Below are positions 50,494 through 61,378 of a stretch of 64,000 nucleotides of DNA, piece after piece. Position 1 is the first letter of the stretch, and the number at the start of each line of letters is the position of its first letter. Source of the stretch: Lucifuga dentata. Its lineage: Eukaryota; Chordata; Actinopteri; Ophidiiformes; Bythitidae. Position numbers and translations under genes: made by a program. The stretch spans positions 175,591-239,590 of the forward strand of contig VXCM01001242.1 in NCBI GenBank assembly GCA_014773175.1. Direction: 5' to 3'. Below the pieces are notes generated by a model that was given only the letters and a program-made list of their open reading frames with translations, searched no databases and was not told the DNA's origin.

Positions 50494-51738
50494 GTGATTT
50501 TCCAGCAATACTGATACAACTGACATCTCTTAAACAAATCTGGTGCAGCCTCCCATCCACCAGCATTCTTGAGTGATGGTGACCTGTAATTGATACAAAT
50601 AAAGTTACAGGTTCAAACTTGAAGTGAGTAAAGTGGAGATCCAACAGAAATTTGTGAGGCAGAGGTACTATTATGATGCAAAATGTTGTAATAATACTGA
50701 TGCTGTTATTTTTGTAGCTGAAACAGCTCGTGCTTGCTGGGTGATTATCATAACACCTTCTTCTATCGCTGAGTAATTTGGGGAGTAGGTCGAGGGAGGG
50801 GGGGATGGGAGGGGTAGGCTGGGCTGTGGATTGGGAGCATCCTAAATTGTGCTGTGTGTGGAGTTTTGGCTGGATATTGAGTTTCGAAAGCTAGAGATCA
50901 CTCCACCTGCTGAGGTCTTGCCTTTGAGTTTTGAATAACTGGTATCGATCAGCAGACCTCTCAGCCTCCTGCAGATATATTTCAGTCATTTTGTGCCATT
51001 GAGGAGCAAAAAAATGATGGTTATTGCCTTTTAACGAAACAGAGCCTGGTTTTGAATGCTGATTATTATTTATGACGTTAGAAGCTCCTACCAATCTGCT
51101 ACAATGGCTAAAACTAATGTAAAGCTAAGGAAGACTTTGTTCTAAAGCCTCTCGCAAAAGTTGAAGTCCTGACCAGTGTGCTTGGCATGAAGTCTCATCC
51201 CTCTGGACTTCTGTGACCCCACTACTGACACTTCACATCCCCCCTTGACTCAGCACTGTTTGCATCTAACTGCATATGCACGGCTCTGACTCACAGCTTG
51301 TCAAACTACAACACTGGATTCTTACTGCAATCTAGCAACAAACATTCATTCTTGACCAAAATTCCATCTGAATTCTGCCTGGATATTTTTTTTCAGGGAT
51401 TCATTCGTAGGAAATAATGTGTGATACTGGTGCAGCTGAGGTCACAGTAATGGCATGTCTACTGTTCGGGGCTTTCTTGCCTAGAAAATAAGATGCTCTG
51501 GTTCGCCATGCTAGCAGGAGTACATTATTTGCCCTTGGCGACCCAGAGATATTGCAAGCTTTATTTTTAGCACTGTTTTGGAGCTCAGCGATGTGTATAA
51601 ATCAATATTAGGCCTGTTGGGTTCCAGTAATGACAACGTTGATTAAGGCTGACCACTCATCCGATTGGAGCATGGTGCTCTTCTTTGCAAACTGCTAAGC
51701 ATGGCAGAAAAAGGAAAAGAGCCTACAGAGAGGGAAAG

Positions 51739-51779
<41 letters not shown>

Positions 51780-51798
51780 GGANTACAGAGAGGGAAAG

Positions 51799-51839
<41 letters not shown>

Positions 51840-53596
51840 GGAACAAAGGCAGAGTGCAGAAAATAGAGAGAGCAGATCATAGAGGGAATGAAAGAGAGTG
51901 AGACAGAGGAAGATGAGCTGGGAAAAGAGGCATCTCAGCAGTTCTGCTTGTGCCAAATTTTTATATTCATGCAATGTATAGCTGTGCCTTTGCACCCTGC
52001 ATGTTCGAACGGACAGACAGAAGAATGAGTCTGCTCATTGAAATTCTGTCCACTGTGCTTCACAGGCCCTTAATAGGCAGCCTCGGGGGTGGAGAGGTAG
52101 GCCTACAGTGGAGTAGTGCACATTGGGCTGTGGATGACTCACGCTTGCTATCCTCCAGTGAATATCTGGCATCATGACTTTGCTGTGCACAGGTACAAAG
52201 TTTAGATTCAGGGGCTTATATGATTTTTGTAGAGAGGACATATTGCCCCATAGACCCCTGTCATAATGGCCAACGATTTATATTATTACTCAACATCTGT
52301 CACATTTGTATTTCAGTTTTGTCTTTTCTGTACCTGGATTTGTTATCCGTTAACGCTGTTGCGTGGGCTGTTGCTGTCCATATTCCAGCTGCAGATCTCA
52401 TTTATGCCAAGATGGACCTCCCAGATCAAATATATGGGTCCATAGCTGAAATACTTTTTTTTTTTTTTNTTTTTTTTTTTTTTTTACAAATCAGTCTCCA
52501 GGCCCCAATCCATTCCTTGAATCGTCCATATTAATTAACTGTGCTTGTTTAGCAGCTCATCAATATTTCAACAGTTTGATTCATAATTCAAACAGGAAAC
52601 TGAAAGATCAGCTGGGTTATTATTTTGCCACAATTAGACGATTGCCTGTTGTGCTTTTCCACTGTGGCTGATGCAGAAGCATTGTAGCATTCAACTGTCT
52701 GGCATCACGACAGGGTGAGGATTTGAGAAAAGCTTACACAGTAAAGTAAGCGTTGTGACATGGCGTTGTGTTGTAGCGCATTTTCAGCCGCAGGTGACTC
52801 GTTCTGGCTGACTTTCAAGAGGAGAGAGTGCAGAGCCTCAATTGGTTACCCACAGGGTCTGTTTCCTTCCTCAAATACTTGTATGTTGGGAAATATTAAG
52901 CAAAAGGTCTTTGGTCAATGTCAGAGAACACAGTATAAACTGCAGGCTTTGGATATGCTTATATAGCATGCTTGTAATGGGTCAAATAAACTGCATTTCT
53001 GGCTGTCTGTGTGTGTGCATGCATGCAGCCCTGCACTACAGCCTTTAGATGTTGTATGTGTGAATTCACTGTAATACTCTATAATCGTGACGCTCATGAT
53101 GATTTGACCTATAAGGAGATGCTGGGCTGTCACTTTGTTTTTAGAATAACCAGCCAAATTTAAAAGGTCATTTCTAAAGGAAGGAGAGTCTTTGATTCTC
53201 AGCATCAGGTGGGATAAAGTTTGGCTCAAGATGTTTGCTTTTGTATCTATAGTTGTGGCGTTCAAAATGCTCTGATGCTGCTGTTGCCATTTGCCTCAAG
53301 GACAATGAAATAAAATTGCTAAACAAAGGTAATATGGGGAGTCTTAGACAGAAGGAGAGAAAATCAAGGTCAATTTTAGAACAACAGACGCATCAAAAGA
53401 GTCCCTTTAGATGCAGAAAAGAAAGCGTGCCTCAGTAACTAGGGTGAGCATTTCAGAGAGAAAGAGATGGATAGAAGAAGGAAGTAGGATCATCCTTTGC
53501 TGTTAAAATTTTGTGTTCAGACAGAGCAGTTTGGATATTTTGGTATGACGTGTTTATAAAGATTTTTAGCAACCAGGTCAAGGGATGTGGACACTA

Positions 53597-53718
53597 CCAG
53601 ACAAAATTATGAAGACAACTGCATTTATTGAGTTCATGCAATGACAATGTCAACCATCCACTCCAACAGACAAAACAAAATAAATATAATATTATCATTG
53701 TTTTATCAGCACAATGCA

Positions 53719-53749
<31 letters not shown>

Positions 53750-54322
53750 TATTTATTTTATTTTTTTTCTGTCTGCATATATAGTTATGGTATATGCCAA
53801 GATTGGCACAACCATTTTTTATATATATGCAATTTAATCTAGCAACAGACAGANTATGCCAAGATTGGCACAACCATTTTTTATATATATGCAATTTAAT
53901 CTAGCAACAGACAGATAACAGATAGCACAGTGCACATTATTTAACATTTGATTTTCATCGAAATAAGCATCTTTCGCTTTTATAAAGACATCACAGATTT
54001 GAGGCATTCTCTTCAATAGATTCAGAAAGTAATCCTGAGAAATGCTCGTCCATTCATTCTGCAGATAGTCCCACAGCTGTGAAAATGTTTGTGGATGTTG
54101 AGCGCAGACTTTCATACCCAGATAATCCCAGACGTTCTCTATTGGGGATAAATCAGGGGATTGTGAAGGCCAAATCATAATTTTCAAATGTCTCTCACAG
54201 TCCTGCAGGTGACTTTTACACAGATTAGAATAATATTTAGGGTCATTATCTTCCTGGAGCCAAAACTTTAACAAAATGCAAAGGCCAAGAAAATGCAAGA
54301 TTGTCCAAATAATTTTGTCAAC
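53597..54322 (-). mobile_element. Tc1/mariner remnant with TA flanks
   Basis: GACAAAATTAT (53600-53610) and ATAATTTTGTC (54309-54319) are perfect parts of longer imperfect terminal inverted repeats. TA dinucleotides flank at 53595-53596 and 54323-54324, as expected for Tc1 insertion. At 726 bp it is less than half of a complete Tc1 element. A single-N join at 53854 duplicates 61 bp. Confidence 0.8.
53900..54298 (-). pseudogene. Tc1-like transposase, C-terminal fragment
   Basis: A minus-strand frame reads LQEDNDPKYYSNLCKSHLQD, then IMIWPSQSPDLSPIENVWDY and RMPQICDVFIKAKDAYFDEN. These are the second half of a DD34E transposase: the Asp in EDNDP and the Glu in SPIENVWD are the second and third catalytic residues. 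The N-terminal DNA-binding half and the first catalytic Asp are missing, so it cannot be active. The frame carries no obvious stop within this part. Transposases of this type cut and paste elements flanked by TA. It lies antisense in syngap1 intron 1 and is a decayed insertion. Confidence 0.85.
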
Positions 54323-54336
54323 TAGTCTAGCAGTAG

Positions 54337-56181
54337 TAGTTCAAGGCAACTGGACTTGTTTAGTTTTTCGAAGATATTTCGCCAAGGTTGGATTTACACT
54401 ACAGGTCTTGATGCTCAATTCCAATCTTTTGCCTACGTATATCCACCTATTTGGCATATTTACATTTTCTTTTTGAAGCAGCTCATATCTGATACATATG
54501 TTTACACGGCTTTTACCTATAGTAGCCTGGATGCAGCTGCACACACGCACATTTCTGAGACAGAGATGAGAGAACTATTTAAAAATATGATCAGCGGGTT
54601 AGCAACTTTTAAATCCAGAAAGAAACATCTGATATATAGTGTGAGCGTTTAACTCTCCCATCCAGTGGAGTTGCTGCTGTAATGGGAGCCTGTTATCACA
54701 CACTAACATGTTTATTTGACATAAACACACATCAGTATGTCTGATATATATATAGTATGTCCTCTATTTTTGTATACAGAGGGCGGTCATCATATTGATC
54801 GCTTACATCATCCACATGCGGACAAGGTGGAACCTTATGTAGGAGTTGGAATGGAAAGGAAATTCCGATCTGTGTATTTAGATAGCAGTCATATTGGCGG
54901 ATATCCGATATCTGTATCTGATTTATTTCCACATATGCAAGTGGCCCAAAACGGATCTGAGAATATCCAATTCCGTGTGGCTTTTTACCATTTACATCTT
55001 CAGGAAGCGTATCTGATACGTCACATGTGACCAAAAGATTGGAATCAGCTCGCATGTGTGTGGTCGTGTAAATCCTTCCTAAGTAGCTTTTTCGGTTCTG
55101 AGTCAGTAGTGGGCAGCATGTATCCTCTGAGAGTCTTTCACATTTTGGACCAGACATCTCCTTGGATCACATGAGAATCCCATGAGAGTTATTAGCTTCA
55201 CATGAAAGTCACGTGAGAGTCTTGGAGAGTCTTGTGAATGGATGTCAAACTGCTCTGGAGTTGTAAGGACATCATTTGTAAGTAGGAGGTAAGTGGTGCT
55301 GCAGAGCCCAATGCCTCTCTGTTCAGGGATGCTTTTTCCAGGTTGAGATTGATGACTTCCTTAGGCCCTTCTTTTAAATAATCTTCCTGTTTCTGGTCTT
55401 TTAGAAGTAGGTAGACAACCAACTAAAACCCACTTTCACGCATGTATACCAGAACAATGCATGACTGTCTTGTGCGTAAATGTTCCTTTCATACTTGCAT
55501 TCATGTGCAGGACAATAGCCGCAACAACCATGTCCAAAAAAAGCTGCTTTGGCAACTGCCAGCATGTAGAGAATGAAGTAGAAGAAGACTAAAAGGCAGG
55601 AAGTGACACAAAGTATGCTGTATTTGGTTGAAAACCAAATACTATACTTGGTTGTAAACCACTGAATCCTTTACTGTTCCTTTAACTTTACCCTGATCTC
55701 CGAATCACTCCAGTTCCCAGACATTATTTCAGTTAACATGCAGTAGTGTTGGGAATCCAGCATGTTGCCAACAGGCTTGTTATTTTCACGAGTGAGCCAT
55801 CCTGAAAATTCCCGGCCCCCTGTTCTCACATGAATCTAACTTGGAATGTTACTAGGAGCTTAGGAGGAAAATTGCAGCAACAAGTTGTTCTGCATTCACG
55901 AGTGTGTTCTCGTATACCGCTGTCTTGGGTAATAACAGGGACTTTTCCTGACTAAAGTGCATGTGTGAAAGGGGCTTAAGTCTTGACCAGAGGAGTTTAT
56001 GTTCTGTCATGTGCTAAAGAACCGCAAGAGCTGCAAAGAACTCCTAGAAAATCCACATGGTCCAATGTGAACAACTCTGAGGATAAATGCCAGTTTACTG
56101 CCCACTACAGACTCAGAACTGAAGGAACTACTTGGATGAGTTCTTTCAAGACGAAACAGCAAGTCCAGTTGCCTTGAACTA
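54337..56181. mobile_element. inverted-repeat bounded segment (1.85 kb)
   Basis: TTCAAGGCAACTGGACTTG within 54337-54358 and its exact complement within 56160-56181 form a perfect 22-bp inverted pair. The right side extends into a motif known to recur in fish genomes (CTACTTGGATGAG, ACGAAACAGCAAGTCCAG). The segment could be one element or two inverted copies of a short repeat. A second MITE lies inside. Confidence 0.5.
54500..55073. mobile_element. MITE-like element inside the inverted pair
   Basis: GTTTACACGGC (54500-54510) and GGTCGTGTAAAT (55062-55073) are imperfect inverted ends. Interior GGATCTGAGAATATCC and CGTATCTGATACGTCAC resemble short elements seen in many fish genomes. Open frames within it are not genes. 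Confidence 0.4.
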
Positions 56182-56519
56182 TGACAGCTCAATATTTTAT
56201 ATGGTGTGTTTCCATAGGTTAATGCACAGGTTAAAATGTTGCAATGGCCAGGAAGTGAAAGGAAAAAGTGCACTGGGAAAGCCGTGAAGAAGGAAAAGAC
56301 AAAGTGCCTCATTTACAAAAGGTCCTTAGCCACACATTTTTCACTTAAGACTGAGTCAAACCGCTACCTTTGAAAAATCAGTTTTAATGTCTGCACGACT
56401 GTGTGATCAATTTCTTTAATTATCCGAAGAACAAAGCCCTTAGATATCATTTTCATTCTTCTTTAAAATGATCCTTGCAATTAGGGATAATGTCAAAGAT
56501 AATTCATACTCATGTAAAG

Positions 56520-56720
56520 GAGATTACTTTTTACTTTTTGTGTCTGTCTGTCAGCAGGATATCTGAGAAACCTCTGAATAGATTTCTATTATATTTGGTG
56601 AATAGGACAGCCTGAGGCCAAGGAAGAACTCATTAGATTTTTGTGACGATCTAGAATTTCTTCAATTAGACAATTAGCACATTTTAGCTGTAACTATACA
56701 CTAACAGATATACCCCTATT
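56520..56720 (+). mobile_element. LINE-like interspersed repeat fragment
   Basis: GTGTCTGTCTGTCAGCAGG, AAACCTCTGAATAGATTTC and GAAGAACTCATTAGATTTTT belong to the repeat found in reverse orientation at 44644-44953. Confidence 0.5.
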
Positions 56721-58085
56721 TTGAAACCAAAGGGTCACAGTTGAGTCACTATTTGATCATCTTTAAAAAAAAAAAAAAAAAGACAATTAAAACTTCTGGC
56801 TGTTTCTTTATTAACAAGTGAAGATTTTGTATGATGGAAACTGTATCCTACCCTCTACCCGTCCTTGTGCTGCTTTCCTCAGGACCACAGGATTTGACCT
56901 AGAAAGTGCCTTTTTTTTTTTTTTTTTTTTTCCTTTTTGTCCCAACTGCTTTGCATGAGTCCAGGGAAGGAAGCAGAGCAAAACCAGGACATTTTCTCTG
57001 GACAGATCAATTATAGAAGATAATAAAAAAATGAACTGTAGTTTGGGGTGTTCAAGCCTTGCAGGTGTGAGTGATGAAAGCAGTAAAATGGCTGTGAGTG
57101 GCTCTAGAGCTTTGCTGTAGATTGAGTTCTTGTTCATGACTCATGTCCAGCCATTTTTTTTTGTTTGTTTTTTTTTAACTCAGATTTCTCCAGCAGAATT
57201 TTTGGCGTTTTAATAGGTTACATTTAATTCTCATGTGTGCTTTAGTTTATGAGTTTCCCTAATCAACTCTTTGCACGTTTTACAGCATGATGGAGCCTGA
57301 GTCATTTTTGCAAATATACTTTTACTTTTTATTTGCCACCAAAAAAGCTGCAATGTAGAAACCTGACCCAGTGGACTGGATGATAAATTTGGCTTGTAAT
57401 GCCAAACCTGTAAACAACAAAAGAGGTCTCTGTAAAATGATGAAACGCAATGTTCAAGGCCTCATTTGTTGTTTACAGAGTAAATATGAAGGACCTGAGC
57501 AAACATAGATCACATGACCACCTCAATAGAAGCAAACAGTAGAATTTAGGTTTTTAATTTATTTATTTTTTTTATTTTCCAGAAATATAGGATGAACAAA
57601 AAACAAGACGAAGCATGACGTATGCAAGAATAATGTGTCATTTTCCGATTAGCTACAGCTTCACAGGCTTAAAAATCTAAATTCTTGTCATCCTGTCTAT
57701 TAAAGAAATGTTTACAGTGCAAATGAAAGCCAAATGTAATGAAAAGTAAAACAGCAAAAATGAGTTTAGACTCATTCATTTGTGCAATCTGTTTGTTGAG
57801 AGTAAATATATTTTTTCCAGTGCAGTTATCTGTGCATTTAACATCCCATATTCAGGTACCATTTCCAGGCTTCCAGCATTCATTGGCCCCTATAGTCTCA
57901 TAATGTTTAATGTCTGGTGACCTCTTTCAAGTTGACCTATCACACACTCTAATACCGCCTGACATTGATGTTATGAGGAAAGGCATGTGTCACAACCGTA
58001 CATCCCTCCTGCTGGTGATCCTAACTGGCTTTCTCCCTCTCTCCTCCCTCCCCCCACCTGTCTCTCCTCTTTCTCTCCCGTCCAG

Positions 58086-58418
58086 ATGCAAGGTGTGCCA
58101 TCCCCCCCTCCTACCACCATCATCACCATCATCCTTCCCACGCCTTCTCCTACCACGCTCCCTCGTACGATCGTCCCTCCTACGACCGTCCTTCTTACAA
58201 CCCTCCCTCTTACGACCGTNGCTCCCTCGTACGATCGTCCCTCCTACGACCGTCCTTCTTACAACCCTCCCTCTTACGACCGTCCCTCCTACAACCGCCC
58301 CTTGCACGAGCGCTCCATCTACGACCGTCCCTCTCACGACCGCCCATCCCAGGACCGCTGGGCCCCCCGTGTACGCGTGAGCACTGGAAATCAGATCTAC
58401 ATGTTGGACCAGGAAGAG
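58086..58418 (+). CDS. syngap1: syngap1 second coding exon, with pentapeptide repeats
   Basis: The acceptor is a long pyrimidine tract ending CCGTCCAG; the donor is GAG|GTACGA. AT completes Asp with the G of exon 1, then ARCAIPPSY, six His (58115-58132), PSHAFSYHA, nine PSYDR-like pentapeptides and WAPRVRVSTGNQIYMLDQEE. Human SYNGAP1 has DVRGPSM, one HSPYDR, then GWNP and ISGNQLLMLDEDE, ending its exon at residue 63 in the same phase 0. SynGAP is a Ras/Rap GTPase activator of the postsynaptic density; this exon precedes and enters its N-terminal PH region. A single N at 58220 joins two exact 63-bp copies, adding 64 bp and breaking the frame; taking one copy restores 89 codons. The two long forward frames covering this area are out of frame. 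Confidence 0.92.
58160..58358 (+). repeat. syngap1: 15-bp coding minisatellite (PSYDR repeats)
   Basis: After removing one join copy, nine units remain: PSYDR, PSYDR, PSYNP, PSYDR, PSYNR, PLHER, SIYDR, PSHDR, PSQDR. The unit is 15 bp, CCCTCCTACGACCGT-like. Copy number is uncertain because the assembly join falls in the array. Confidence 0.85.
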
Positions 58419-59798
58419 GTACGACACTCTACAACTACCACACACCAGGAATGTACTGAGACTGATGCTGTTATTGCATGTAGAGAAGATACAAATGCTG
58501 CCCTCATAGCTGATTAGCTGGATAGTTAACCATAGGATCTTGGACAACTTTAGCCAGTATGTCGTATGATCTTTTTTCTTTAAAAAAAACAAAGGGCTAT
58601 CAGTCATTATTCATTACTGATAAATGGGTCACTTGAGCCTGATCAATACTGGAATATCAATATTTGAGTATTAAATCTGATAATGATATATCTTTTACAT
58701 AAACATACTTTGCATTTGGATATCATAAACAAGCATTTTTGGCAAAGATCCTTCAAATCAGATTTTTGAAGACGTGTGAAGATGATGTATGTAAGTATGT
58801 ACTGTGGCAAGATGTTTTAAAACTAAACAATAAACTTATTTATCGGAGATTGAAGTTACGGCCAATGTAGGATAGCAGTAAAATATGGAACAGTAATCTT
58901 AAAATTAACAATAAATACCTAAAAACATACAAATCCACTAAAAATATATTATACCTGAATTAAGAAAAACAAGAAAAGGATTAAAAAAAATTTAGTAAGA
59001 AACAATTTTAATCAAATTTTTCAATTAAATGTACCAATCAATTAGCTGATAAAATCCTTCGATTATTAGTCAACTAAATTACCACTTAAAAAACAGATGC
59101 CATATACAAAAATGTAATAACCTTTTCAAGTGACTTTGAAAAGTGAAAAATGAACTTATTTTCCATTCTTTTCCACTGATGCAGGACTCCTGGCTCTCTC
59201 CACTTAAACCTAAAATGGTGATAATGCTGATATATTTCGGTGTCAAACCAAACAGAACTAAGGGTAAATGCAACAAAAATATGATTTGGACCAGAGGAAA
59301 TGGAGTGCAGGTTTTAAAAGGATCTTAGGTGCATTAAAATACAAGGACTGAGTAAAATTCATCGCCTCCGGTGTGCTGGTTCAATTTTGAAAACACTTTA
59401 AAACCAGAACAGGTCAATAGTTTTTACAGATAATGGAAAGCATCTCCAAAAATGATAACTTTTCTGTGCTTTACGATGCTCCAGCACACAGATGGATATA
59501 TGTATATGTATATGTATAAATTAGTAACTATTATTTATTTAAAGATAATTTACTGCTGACTTAATGCACAGAACATTTAAGTTAGTTTGGTTTAACGTTT
59601 GACACACTGGAGGCAGGAAATATTTTTATAAAGGTCCTTGTTTTTTCAAACCTTTATTATCTGGGGAGCACTTACTCAGGCCTTCTGTTTTTCAGCTCTT
59701 TTGACATATTCACACCTGGGAGCTTCACAGAAACCAAAATTATCTGCTGTTAAAGCAGCTGAGAGCTTTTGCACAAGATCAGCAGCAGACAGCAGTTT

Positions 59799-60352
59799 TT
59801 AAGGGATCATACCAGCAATAGTGCACTTTGAGCACAAAATATACCCCATGTTGCGTTATTGGCCACCATTTCCCAAAACATTACTACTGGAGCAGTACAT
59901 TTTAGAATTGTTTTTCCTACCTTCCAGACTGTCATTGGTTTCAGTTCATTCAGTACGCTATTAAAATCAACTTTGAAATGTGTTTGAGGCAAATAATCTA
60001 TCACAGCAAACACACTGTCTATTAGGTTTTCTATCGGAGTAACTTTATTTAATTGATCTAACACGGAGCTGCATGGAACACAATGTATGTCTCCGCCAGG
60101 GAATATAGTCCCAGGAGAAGACAGCCTTTACCAAGAAATTAAAACGCCATGCCTTCTACAGTTGTGCAAAAGTTTTGGAAGGCAAAGCATTGAATTTTAA
60201 AGTGAGTGTATCACGTGAACATTTAATTTTGAAAGATTAGGGGATTTGGAAAAATGACAGCAAAACGAATATATGGTTTTATGTTTTGGAAATTGGTTGC
60301 AGGTTGTCTATATTGGGCTTAAAAATGCAAACCTGCTGGTATGGTCCTTTAA
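59799..60352 (+). mobile_element. TTAA foldback MITE, subfamily B, complete
   Basis: TTAAGGGATCATACCAGC at the left, GCTGGTATGGTCCTTTAA at the right; 554 bp. Confidence 0.8.
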
Positions 60353-60712
60353 GGGAGGAGAAAGAAAAGGATTGATTTCAGATGGAAACACCAGAGCAAC
60401 ACGCTAGCGTTGATATTTCAATTTTTTTTTTTATTGATATATCAGAGAACCAGAAAAAGCCTGATTCATCAAGTGGTGCATCACTTATCCTGCTGCTGGT
60501 TGTGAGTAAAATCCAAACTTGCTTTCCACGCCAGGAGATGGTACTGTTCATCAGCTTTTCTGCCTCTGCTTTCCAACAAATCTTTACACATGAAGTTGCA
60601 GACTTAATCCCAAGATGGCAGATTTGTAACATTGCCAGGAACAGATCAAGAATGGACTCTCAGTAGCTTAATTATCAGACAGTATGCATCTTAATTTACT
60701 TTTAAATTTTCT

Positions 60713-61378
60713 TTAAAGGACCATACCATCCATTTTTGCATGTTTGAGCCTAATATATTAAATTTTCATACGTTACATTACTGACAACCATTTCCCAAAG
60801 GATAAAACCATATTTCAGTTTTCCTGATATTTTGCAAAATCTCTTAATCTTTCAAAATCAAATATTCAAGTGATACTCCCACCTTAAAAATCAGTGTTTC
60901 ACCTGCTAATAGTTACACAAAGTTATGAAGTCATGGTTGTTTAAATTTTTCGATAAACGCAGGTCTTCTTTTTGGGACTGTATTCCCCGNTTATGAAGTC
61001 ATGGTTGTTTAAATTTTTCGATAAACGCAGGTCTTCTTTTTGGGACTGTATTCCCCGGTGGAGATAAATATTCACTCTGCACTTTTTATTGCACTTAAAA
61101 GCTAAAATTATGAAACTTTGAAAAAAAAAAAAAAACTGAATACACGTCTTGTTGGCAATGGTGGATTACTATCCCAAGAATGTTTCAGGTATCAACAAGT
61201 TGATTTTAATAGCGTACCAGAATGAACTGAAACCAACGGCAGTCTGGAAGGTAGGAAAAACATTTTTAATTCACCGTTCCAGTAGTATGCTTTGGGAAAT
61301 GATTGTCAGTAATGTTACATGTATGAAAATTGAATAGAATTGGCTCAAACATGCAAAATGGCTGGTATGGTCCTTTAA
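60713..61378 (-). mobile_element. TTAA foldback MITE, subfamily A, complete
   Basis: Ends TTAAAGGACCATACCATCC and GGCTGGTATGGTCCTTTAA. A single N at 60990 joins exact 67-bp copies, so the real length is about 598 bp. Confidence 0.85.

Larger units (their letters stand above)
19482..58085 (+). other. syngap1: syngap1 intron 1 (38.6 kb)
   Basis: Bounded by GTAAGA at 19482 and a long pyrimidine tract ending GTCCAG at 58085. No additional exon was recognised on either strand. Contents are interspersed repeats listed separately, many CT/GA, CA and poly-T tracts, and stretches without any nameable signal: 26900-27140, 28250-30230, 45000-45500, 50500-51640, 52500-53590 and 57150-57900. Confidence 0.7.

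Noticed and set aside
51665..51901. Arg/Glu-rich open frames on the plus strand and Ser/Leu-rich ones on the minus strand
   Set aside because: They are GA-repeat translations, doubled by the 59-bp join duplicate at 51783.
54732..55157. Open frames of 97 codons (plus) and 141 codons (minus)
   Set aside because: They overlap a MITE-like repeat with no transposase motif.
57910..58517. Two long plus-strand frames (156 and 176 codons) over syngap1 exon 2
   Set aside because: They read the coding minisatellite out of frame or switch frame at the N join. The accepted frame fits splice phase and the human protein.
57990..58607. Minus-strand frame of 205 codons opposite syngap1 exon 2
   Set aside because: It is the complement of the 15-bp repeat (Val/Gly/Thr-rich) and has no independent support.
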